NCBI GenBank assembly: GCA_015655535.1
Contig: JAATEW010000023.1
Coordinates: forward strand, 1 to 15,745
Reading direction: 5' to 3'
DNA from: Hyphomicrobiales bacterium
GTDB lineage: Bacteria > Pseudomonadota > Alphaproteobacteria > Rhizobiales > Beijerinckiaceae
DNA: 15,745 nt
Every line of letters starts with the position of its first letter. Within the stretch, counting starts at the first letter, position 1. Below the pieces are notes generated by a model, which worked only from the letters and a program-made list of their open reading frames with translations, searched no databases and was not told where the DNA came from. Both the position numbers and the translations under genes were made by a program. This document shows, one piece after another, positions 6,853 to 12,842 of this stretch.

Positions 6853-6896
6853 CATAAAGTGGCGGTTGTCGGAATGGATGCATTGATCGAGATCAG
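6853..6896 (-). promoter_or_regulatory. Candidate FNR/FixK-dependent promoter of the small membrane protein
   Basis: On the minus strand CTGATCTCGATCAA (6896-6883) matches 9 of 10 fixed positions of TTGAT-N4-ATCAA. TTTATG at 6858-6853 is a plausible -10, 24 bases after the box. This predicts a start near 6847 and a leader of about 50 bases to the ATG at 6797. Confidence 0.55.
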
Positions 6897-6944
6897 GCCC
6901 GATAGACATTCTCATAGGTCGACAGGATGGCCCTTAAGCTCCAT

Positions 6945-6987
6945 AAAAATCATAAAGCCGAAGAGCGGTGGGCTCTTCGGCTTTATG
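6945..6987 (-). terminator. Strong intrinsic terminator after the NAD(P)H oxidoreductase/SDR pair
   Basis: A perfect 16-base stem, CATAAAGCCGAAGAGC (6951-6966) paired with 6972-6987, around the loop GGTGG. Read on the minus strand it is followed by ATTTTTA. It lies 43 bases beyond the stop of the SDR gene ending at 7031 and insulates it from the small-protein promoter at 6853-6896. Confidence 0.85.
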
Positions 6988-7030
6988 GGTCAGGGGCAGA
7001 CTTGTAGATGATAGGATTGACTGAAGCCTG

Positions 7031-7885
7031 TCACGCCGCGGGGTAGTCCGTAGCCAGGCTCGTCTGTTTCCAATGGCCGACCTCCTGCAACATCGCGTGC
7101 AATTGTTTTTCGACATTATCGAAGCCTTCGCGGCCGAGCACCAAATGGTGCGGCGGCTTCGGCGACTGCACGGCCTCGATCACCGCTTCCGCCGCGCGCG
7201 CCGGATCGCCCGCCTGACTGCCGCTATATCCGGCGATTTCAAGCCGGCGCTTATCGGCCGTTTCCTTATAGTCGGTGATGCTGCTGGCCAATTGCTTCAA
7301 GGAACGCCCGGCCCAATCCGTGCGGAACGGGCCCGGCTCGACCAAGAGCACATGAATGCCGAGCGGCTCGACTTCCTGCGCGAGCGCTTCGGACAGGCCT
7401 TCGACCGCGAATTTCGTAGCCGCATAATAGCCGGAGCCGGCAAAGCCGATGATTCCGGCGATCGATGCGATGTTGACAATCGTGCCATGCCGGCGTGCGC
7501 GCATTCCGGGGAGCACCGCGCGCGTGATCGCGGCTAAACCGAAAAAGTTGGTCTCGAACAGGGAGCGGATTTCCTTGTCCTCGCCTTCCTCGACCGCCGC
7601 CATATAGCCATAACCGGCATTATTGACGAGCACGTCGATACTGCCGAAGCGGCGCTCGGCTTCAGCCACGGCTTTCTTGATTTGACCTGTCTTGGTCACG
7701 TCCAAGGCAAGTCCGATAGCATTTTCCTTATGTCCTGCGATAAGATCGTCAAGCGTCTTCGGATCGCGCGCGGTCGCAACGACACGGAAACCATGCGCGA
7801 TGGCGGCACGGGCAAATTCACGGCCGAACCCTGTTGAACAGCCGGTGATGAACCAGACGGGGGAGTTATTTGAGTTGTTTGGCAT
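7031..7885 (-). CDS. Classical SDR-family NAD(P)-dependent oxidoreductase
   Basis: Cytoplasmic short-chain dehydrogenase/reductase, 284 residues. The full set of motifs is intact: TGCSTGFG (14-21) for the cofactor, LDVT (61-64), NNAG (88-91), catalytic S141, and Y154-AAT-K158. PGPF follows at about 188-191. The R in VVATARD (residue 40) after the second strand suggests NADP(H) preference. The length and C-terminal extension fit the group of SDRs often annotated simply as oxidoreductases. GGAGA eight bases before the ATG supports the start. It begins 38 bases after the stop of the NAD(P)H oxidoreductase gene, so the two form an operon. The substrate (an alcohol or carbonyl) is unknown. Confidence 0.9.
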   Translation of the reverse strand: MPNNSNNSPVWFITGCSTGFGREFARAAIAHGFRVVATARDPKTLDDLIAGHKENAIGLALDVTKTGQIKKAVAEAERRFGSIDVLVNNAGYGYMAAVEEGEDKEIRSLFETNFFGLAAITRAVLPGMRARRHGTIVNIASIAGIIGFAGSGYYAATKFAVEGLSEALAQEVEPLGIHVLLVEPGPFRTDWAGRSLKQLASSITDYKETADKRRLEIAGYSGSQAGDPARAAEAVIEAVQSPKPPHHLVLGREGFDNVEKQLHAMLQEVGHWKQTSLATDYPAA

Positions 7886-7922
7886 GGATCAGTCTCCATA
7901 GATGGAAAGGGAAGAGAACAGC

Positions 7923-8531
7923 TCAGGCGCAGTTGCGCGTGGCGGGAAGAAAATGCGCGCGTACGCAGGCGCGAACGCGGGCCATGTGCTGCTCGCCGAC
8001 CGTCTTCGCGAGACCTGGGGCAACCTCGTCGAAATGCAGATGCTCGATCAGATCAAAGCCCGAGGACCGAAAGATATGCGTATCCTGCAAGACCTCGACG
8101 GCGTCCCATTTGCCGCTCTTGACGAGGAGCGGCAGCGGCGCGCCGGAAATTGTGATCATAACGCTTTGTTTCCCGGACAAGAGCCCGTGGACGACACCAT
8201 CTTGCGAGTCATAAGCAAAGCCGCGTGCGAAAACGCGATCGATGTAGCCCTTCAGGATTGCAGGCATCGACATCCACCATAGCGGATAGATGACCGTCAG
8301 AACCTCGGCGGCGCGAATGTCGTCTTGCGCATGACAAATATCGGCAGGCGCGTGGGCGGCTCCATCAGGAAGAAGCTCGTCGCGCGTCAGGACAGGATCA
8401 AACCCCGTCCGGTAGAGATCATAAGTTTTTTGCTCATGCCCGAGCCGTACCAGTTCATCTGCATAGGCACGCGTAAGCGCCATCGTGAAACTGTCTTCGA
8501 CCGGATGAGCGACGACGATGAGATGCTTCAT
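7923..8531 (-). CDS. Flavodoxin-fold NAD(P)H oxidoreductase (quinone reductase/KefF-like family)
   Basis: Flavoprotein of the NQO1/MdaB/KefF family, which transfers two electrons from NAD(P)H to quinones or other electrophiles in the cytoplasm. Its 202 residues fit the family. The N-terminus MKHLIVVAHPVEDSF (1-15) is the FMN/FAD phosphate loop. The family signature YPLWWMSMPAILKGYIDRVFARGFAY occupies about 82-107, and the glycine-rich SGKQSVMITISGAP stretch follows at about 119-132. The ribosome-binding site is weak: AAGGA lies about 12 bases before the ATG, and a 10-base palindrome TGATGCATCA (8534-8543) sits between them. It is the first gene of a pair with the SDR at 7031-7885. An FNR/FixK-like box lies upstream. 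It may protect against quinone or carbonyl stress when oxygen changes; this is inference. Confidence 0.88.
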   Translation of the reverse strand: MKHLIVVAHPVEDSFTMALTRAYADELVRLGHEQKTYDLYRTGFDPVLTRDELLPDGAAHAPADICHAQDDIRAAEVLTVIYPLWWMSMPAILKGYIDRVFARGFAYDSQDGVVHGLLSGKQSVMITISGAPLPLLVKSGKWDAVEVLQDTHIFRSSGFDLIEHLHFDEVAPGLAKTVGEQHMARVRACVRAHFLPATRNCA

Positions 8532-8533
8532 CT

Positions 8534-8543
8534 TGATGCATCA
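8534..8543. repeat. Palindrome TGATGCATCA directly before the NAD(P)H oxidoreductase start codon
   Basis: A perfect 10-base palindrome that ends two bases before the ATG (minus strand) and fills the gap between the weak Shine-Dalgarno sequence and the start. It could be an operator or a translational control site; chance cannot be excluded. Confidence 0.35.
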
Positions 8544-8595
8544 TCCTTTATATTCCGCAGCGAAGCGCAGTTTCGCCGATCATGGATCCTCAGCA

Positions 8596-8609
8596 TTGAT
8601 GTGCCTCAA
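8596..8609 (-). promoter_or_regulatory. Candidate FNR/FixK-type box upstream of the NAD(P)H oxidoreductase
   Basis: TTGATGTGCCTCAA is a perfect TTGA-N6-TCAA and matches 9 of 10 positions of TTGAT-N4-ATCAA. Its centre is about 71 bases before the ATG at 8531. No good -10 sits at the class II distance; TATAAA at 8553-8548 overlaps the likely ribosome-binding region. The promoter assignment is therefore weaker than for the other boxes. Confidence 0.5.
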
Positions 8610-8793
8610 AGCTAAAGGATACCAATCCGAGAGAACAATTTTCGCATCATCGAAGCGATCGGATATTGCCTAAGGCACAGCCATCGTGGAACGACCGCAG
8701 AGGCTCGTAGCATCGTGCACAAACGCGCTGCCATTTCGTCCGCGCCAGTGGCGTGGCGCAGACCATATTTGAAGTAATATTCTATAGCCTAAT

Positions 8794-9360
8794 TCAAGCG
8801 ACGTGATGCTTGCCGATCGCTCGAACCGTGCTCGCTTGCGCGCCCTTGTCTCCGGCTTCCTCGACAAAGCGAACCTCAGAGCCAACCTTCAAATGGCCAA
8901 AGGCTTCGTCAAGGACAGAGTTGCGATGGAAATAGATCTCGCGGCCGTCATCTGTTTCGATGAAACCGCAATCCTGGCCCGCGACGAATTTCGTTACGCG
9001 GCCGTGCTCATCCGCGACGTGCGATTTGACTTGGCCCTGCATATCGCGAACGGCATCTTCGATCTGCCTTTGCGCGACGCTGAAAGCATCTTTGATCGCC
9101 ACCAGAACATGTTCATGCTCGGGTGCGTTGCCATGCGACCTGCTGACGATGACATCCTTATGCTCGGGCAGAGCCAGCCTAAGCTCGATCTTGAACGGCT
9201 CGCCTTTCTGATGGCGGGAATGCGGGCCGGTGATAGTCAGCTGGCAACTCGTAATCCGCCTGCTGAATTTTTCGAGCCTGCCGATCTGCTTTGCGATCTC
9301 GGCGTGAACCTGTTCCGAAGGCTCGTAATCGCGAAAGGTGATCTCGGGCGGTACTTGCAT
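8794..9360 (-). CDS. Ribosome hibernation factor (HPF/RaiA domain) fused to a cold-shock domain
   Basis: 188 residues from the ATG at 9360. The frame continues upstream to 9420, but those 20 residues do not fit the domain, and GGAAG lies about 10 bases before the chosen ATG. Residues about 4-110 form an HPF/RaiA (S30AE) domain (IAKQIGRLEKFSRRITSCQLTI; FKIELRLALPEHKDVIV; VAIKDAFSVAQRQIEDAVRD). Such domains bind the 30S decoding channel and idle ribosomes. Residues 120-183 form a cold-shock (OB-fold) domain: GRVTKF, QDCGFIETDDG (RNP1-like, 129-139), EIYFHRNSVLD (RNP2-like, 141-151) and VRFVEE. The RNP1 usually reads KGFGFI, so the second aromatic is replaced by C131. The fusion differs from long HPF, whose C-terminal domain is a dimerisation module. 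An FNR/FixK-like box upstream suggests low-oxygen induction. Confidence 0.9.
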   Translation of the reverse strand: MQVPPEITFRDYEPSEQVHAEIAKQIGRLEKFSRRITSCQLTITGPHSRHQKGEPFKIELRLALPEHKDVIVSRSHGNAPEHEHVLVAIKDAFSVAQRQIEDAVRDMQGQVKSHVADEHGRVTKFVAGQDCGFIETDDGREIYFHRNSVLDEAFGHLKVGSEVRFVEEAGDKGAQASTVRAIGKHHVA

Positions 9361-9442
9361 CAGATGCTTCTTCCCTAGGGGATGACATGCCCTCGACCGA
9401 CCGGTCGCACACATCTTCAACGTGAGCGGTCGTCAGTACACG

Positions 9443-9483
9443 ACACTAACATAAGGCGATCCGTAAACATTGAGGAGGATCAA
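9443..9483 (-). promoter_or_regulatory. Candidate FNR/FixK-type box and promoter of the hibernation factor
   Basis: TTGAGGAGGATCAA at 9470-9483 is a perfect TTGA-N6-TCAA and matches 9 of 10 fixed positions of TTGAT-N4-ATCAA. On the minus strand a weak -10 (TAGTGT, 9448-9443) sits 21 bases after it. The box centre is about 117 bases before the ATG at 9360. Confidence 0.5.
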
Positions 9484-9876
9484 ACCAGTCGAATTTAACG
9501 GCTATGAGCCGAAACGCCTTGCGAAAGCCGAAACCAGTTGACCGAGTGCCTTTGACCTGACCCCATGCGATGCGAAGCCGACAAGCGTGAAGGCGAGACG
9601 CTATCTTTTCGAACGCATCGTGCACATCCCACGTATCCGTCACATATACGCGGCCAGTGATCCGAAATCCTCGGATGTTATTAAAAACCTCATTCAACAG
9701 TCATCTCTTCTGGTGCGGTTGGTACGGCCAGAATCTTGAATTAAAATTGGCAAAATAGGTATTTGTACTCAGATACTTTCTGGTCTCTCAGGCCCACTCT
9801 AGCCATGAAGCGTGAAGTAAGAGCGGCGTTGAACACGGTATGTAACAGAACCTGTACGATACGAGCTTCCTGCCAT

Positions 9877-9917
9877 TTGTTCTAAATCAAAGTCTCAGAG
9901 CCAGCGTTCGATCTAAG
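9877..9917 (+). promoter_or_regulatory. Candidate FNR/FixK-dependent promoter of the formate dehydrogenase operon
   Basis: TTGTTCTAAATCAA at 9877-9890 matches 9 of 10 fixed positions of TTGAT-N4-ATCAA. TCTAAG at 9912-9917 (4 of 6 of the -10 consensus) begins 21 bases after it. A start near 9924 would leave a leader of about 100 bases before the ATG at 10027. No sigma-54 -24/-12 element, which drives E. coli formate hydrogenlyase genes, was found. Confidence 0.5.
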
Positions 9918-9980
9918 AACTTCTTAAAAGGCCGGCCAATAGTCCGACGTCCCCATAAGATCTGGTTGTTAGGCTTCTCT

Positions 9981-9994
9981 TCGAGAGATCTCGA
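9981..9994. repeat. Inverted repeat TCGAGA-ga-TCTCGA in the formate dehydrogenase leader
   Basis: Perfect 6-base arms with a 2-base centre, 33 bases before the start codon. It could be an operator or a small RNA stem; no T-run follows. Confidence 0.3.
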
Positions 9995-10026
9995 TATTCC
10001 CCTCAATTCATGGAGCGCGTCTGATC

Positions 10027-12240
10027 ATGTCCGACGTCATGACGATTTGTCCTTATTGCGGAACGGGGTGCAGCATGCGCCTGTTCGTCGAGGGCAATCA
10101 GATCATCGAAATCGATGCTGATCCAACTCACCCCGTCAGCGAAGGAGAGCTCTGCCTCAAGGGTCTTTACGGTTTCAAGCATGTCGCGGATCCTGGCCGG
10201 CTCACGACGCCGCTGATGCGGCGCGGCGACGATTTCGTGGCCGTGAGCTGGGACGTTGCGCTCGATACGATTGCCCAAAAATTGAATGCGATCAAACGCG
10301 AGAGCGGGCCTGATGCTTTCGCCCTCTTTGCTTCGGCGCGCGCGACCAACGAAGAAAATTTCATCTCGCAGAAATTCGCGCGGGCGGTCATGGGAACGAA
10401 CAATGTCGATCATTGCGCCAGGCTTTGCCATGCGCCGACCACCGTCGGTCTTGCGATGACGCTCGGCAATGGTGCCATGACGAACTCGATCCCAGAACTA
10501 GGCGATGTCTCCGATGTCATTTTCATCATCGGCTCGAACACGGCCGAATGTCATCCGCTGATCGCAAAACACGTTCTTAAAGCCAAGGAACGTGGCGCAA
10601 AGCTGATCGTTGCGGATCCCCGTATGACGGATATGGCCAACAAAGCAGATCTATGGTTGCGGATTCCGCTCGGCTACGACATTCCGCTGATCAATGCCAT
10701 GCTGCATGTCATCATCAAGGAAAAGCTGCACGCTGCGGATTTCATCCGCGACCATACGACGGGATTCGACGATGTCGCTCGCGCGGTCGAGGATTATTCT
10801 CCCGAGAGCGTCTCGAAAATGACCGGTGTTCCGGCTGCCGACATAATCAGCGCGGCCCGCATCTACGCGACGGCGAAGGCGGCCGCCAGCCTTTATGCGA
10901 TGGGCGTGACTCAATTCAGCTGCGGCACGGGCAATGTCGTGAGCATCGCCAATCTTGCCGTCGTTGCCGGCCAGATTGGCCGGCCGGGGGCAGGCGTCTG
11001 TCCTTTGCGCGGGCAGAGCAATGTGCAAGGCGCCTGCGATCTCGGTGCGTTGCCGAATGTATTTCCGGGCGGCAAGCCTGTCACGAGCGAGCCGGATCGG
11101 ATCTGGTTCGAGCAGGCTTGGGGAGTCCCGCTTCCGCGAGCGGTGGGCCTGAAGGTCACGGAAGTACCTGAGGCGATGATGAGCGGCAAAGTCCGCGCGC
11201 TTTTCATCGATGGCGAAAATCCGATGATGAGCGATCCGAATACCAAACATTTCGGAGAGGCACTGGAAAAATTGGATCTGCTGGTTGTGGCAGACCTCTT
11301 TATGACGGAAACCGCGCGACGTGCCGACATTGTGCTGCCGGCGGCAGGGTGGGGTGAGAAGGACGGCACCTTCACCAATACGGAGCGGCGCGTGCAGCGT
11401 GTGCGTCCGGCCGTTGAACCGCCGGGCGAGGCCAAGCCGGACTGGTGGATTTTCAAAAATCTCGCGGACCGTATGGGCTATGCCGGCATGGCCTATGAAA
11501 AACCGCAAGACATATGGGACGAGCTTCGGCGCGTTGTGCCCGCGCTCTATGCCGGCATGACCTATGACCGATTGGACCACATGCATGGTCTGGCCTGGCC
11601 TTGCCCCTCGGAGGATCATCCCGGCACGTCGGTTCTTCATCAAGGCGGCCACTTCGGAACGCCTTCAGGAAAGGCAATGCTCAAGGCCGTCCTGTTTCAT
11701 CCGATCGCTGTTCCCGAAGAGCAGCGGAAGGCGTTCGAGTCGCCGATCATCGGACATATCTCGGAACGGCCGGATGCGGACTATCCGTTCATGCTGACGA
11801 CCGGACGGCGCGTGTATCATTACCATACCGGGACGATGACGCGAAAAGCGCCGCTGCTCGAACAGCTCGGACCGGAAGAACTGATCGAACTCAATCCGCT
11901 TGATGCCAAGGCGCTCGCGATCGGCGAGGGCGACTATATCAAGGTGAGCACAAGGCGGGGCGCCGTCATCGCCAAGGCTTGGGTCACCGAGCGCGTTCCA
12001 CCGCATGTGGTGTTTGGGACTTTTCATTATTGGGAAGCCTCGTGCAACGAGGAGACCAACGCTGATGTCCTCGACCCGCTGTCCGGTATTCCCGAATATA
12101 AAATCTCAGCGGCGATGGTGACGAAAAGTTCACCAGCCGAAGCCAAAGCCAATGTGGCGGCGAAACGGGACTACTATCGCAAGGATGTTGAAAAGGCCGT
12201 CACAGCGACGATGCACGCCCAATCGGGAGCTGTATCGTGA
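10027..12240 (+). CDS. fdhF: Formate dehydrogenase catalytic subunit, cysteine type (FdhF-like)
   Basis: Molybdenum/tungsten bis-MGD enzyme oxidising formate to CO2, 737 residues (E. coli FDH-H: 715). The N-terminal [4Fe-4S] motif is C8-x2-C11-x3-C15...C43, with K45 after it. In VDHCARLCHAPT (127-138), C134 occupies the selenocysteine position of E. coli FDH-H and H135 follows. The MGD-binding part includes PLRGQSNVQGACDLG (326-340). The C-terminal MGD-binding domain has LTTGRRVYHYHTGTMTRK and GTFHYWEASCNEETNADVLDP. There is no Tat signal, so it is cytoplasmic. ATG at 10027 is preceded by GGAG at a long 11-base distance, and a five-codon frame (10010-10024) covers that site. The stop overlaps the next gene's GTG start (GTGA). 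With HyfA, HyfB and HyfC following, it is the formate-oxidising arm of a membrane complex. Confidence 0.92.
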   Translation: MSDVMTICPYCGTGCSMRLFVEGNQIIEIDADPTHPVSEGELCLKGLYGFKHVADPGRLTTPLMRRGDDFVAVSWDVALDTIAQKLNAIKRESGPDAFALFASARATNEENFISQKFARAVMGTNNVDHCARLCHAPTTVGLAMTLGNGAMTNSIPELGDVSDVIFIIGSNTAECHPLIAKHVLKAKERGAKLIVADPRMTDMANKADLWLRIPLGYDIPLINAMLHVIIKEKLHAADFIRDHTTGFDDVARAVEDYSPESVSKMTGVPAADIISAARIYATAKAAASLYAMGVTQFSCGTGNVVSIANLAVVAGQIGRPGAGVCPLRGQSNVQGACDLGALPNVFPGGKPVTSEPDRIWFEQAWGVPLPRAVGLKVTEVPEAMMSGKVRALFIDGENPMMSDPNTKHFGEALEKLDLLVVADLFMTETARRADIVLPAAGWGEKDGTFTNTERRVQRVRPAVEPPGEAKPDWWIFKNLADRMGYAGMAYEKPQDIWDELRRVVPALYAGMTYDRLDHMHGLAWPCPSEDHPGTSVLHQGGHFGTPSGKAMLKAVLFHPIAVPEEQRKAFESPIIGHISERPDADYPFMLTTGRRVYHYHTGTMTRKAPLLEQLGPEELIELNPLDAKALAIGEGDYIKVSTRRGAVIAKAWVTERVPPHVVFGTFHYWEASCNEETNADVLDPLSGIPEYKISAAMVTKSSPAEAKANVAAKRDYYRKDVEKAVTATMHAQSGAVS

Positions 12241-12842
12241 ATAAGTTCGTCATCGCCGATCCCGAGAAATGCATTGGCTGTTATACCTGCGAAGCTGGAT
12301 GCGTAAACGTCCATCAGAAAGTCGGCCTTGTCGCCTATCCGCGCCTGACCATAACGCGCACGAGCGAAGGCACGATGCCGGTGCAATGCCGCAACTGCGA
12401 CGATGCTCCTTGCGAAAAAGTATGTCCTGTCAAGGCCATTACCTTTGAAGACAATTCCGTGCAACTCAGCGAAAGCCTCTGCATCGGCTGCAAGATGTGC
12501 TCGCTGGCCTGTCCCTTCGGCGTGATCACGCCTTGCGGGACTAAGCCAGACGGGGAGGGACTGATAAGCGACGGCGCTTATGCGATGCCGGTCGAGACCA
12601 TGCCCGATGAAGCGTCGCTTCATCCGCTGCTCGCCTGGACGATCGGCGAGCGGACCGTCGCCGTCAAATGCGATCTTTGTCACTTCCAGCCGGAAGGGCC
12701 GGAATGCATCCGGGTGTGTCCGACCAAAGCGATGTACATGGTCAATGGCGAAACGATGACTGAATCAAACGCGGAAAAACGTGCGAGATCCGTCGCCGAA
12801 GTTTTCGCAAGCGATATCCTCGATCATTACACGAGAGACTGA
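12237..12842 (+). CDS. hyfA: Polyferredoxin subunit with four 4Fe-4S clusters (HyfA/HycB-like)
   Basis: Electron-carrier subunit linking formate dehydrogenase to the membrane hydrogenase-like module. Its 201 residues contain sixteen cysteines in four groups: C12/15/18/22, C51/54/59/63, C82/85/88/92 and C145/148/157/161, enough for four [4Fe-4S] clusters, as in HycB/HyfA/HydN. It has no membrane segment and should sit on the cytoplasmic side. The start is GTG at 12237, inside the GTGA overlap with the formate dehydrogenase stop, so translation is coupled. Its own stop shares one base with the next start (TGATG). Order and overlap support HyfA over the monocistronic HydN. Confidence 0.88.
   Translation: MNKFVIADPEKCIGCYTCEAGCVNVHQKVGLVAYPRLTITRTSEGTMPVQCRNCDDAPCEKVCPVKAITFEDNSVQLSESLCIGCKMCSLACPFGVITPCGTKPDGEGLISDGAYAMPVETMPDEASLHPLLAWTIGERTVAVKCDLCHFQPEGPECIRVCPTKAMYMVNGETMTESNAEKRARSVAEVFASDILDHYTRD

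Larger units (their letters stand above)
9361..10026. other. Divergent intergenic region between the hibernation factor and the formate dehydrogenase operon
   Basis: I see no supportable gene in these 666 bases. An 83-codon minus-strand frame (9446-9697) starts with TTG, lacks a good ribosome-binding site and overlaps the candidate promoter of the hibernation factor. The region holds two FNR/FixK-like boxes (9470-9483 facing left, 9877-9890 facing right), a small inverted repeat ATCCGA-aatcc-TCGGAT (9660-9676), and TCGAGA-ga-TCTCGA (9981-9994) in the presumed formate dehydrogenase leader. Confidence 0.55.

Noticed and set aside
9446..9697. 83-codon minus-strand frame between the hibernation factor and formate dehydrogenase genes
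   Set aside because: It begins with TTG, has no good ribosome-binding site or recognisable domain, and covers the candidate promoter (box at 9470-9483) of the hibernation factor gene.
10651..11652. 333-codon minus-strand open frame opposite the formate dehydrogenase gene
   Set aside because: The plus frame carries all formate dehydrogenase motifs; the antisense translation has no domain and no promoter or ribosome-binding site.
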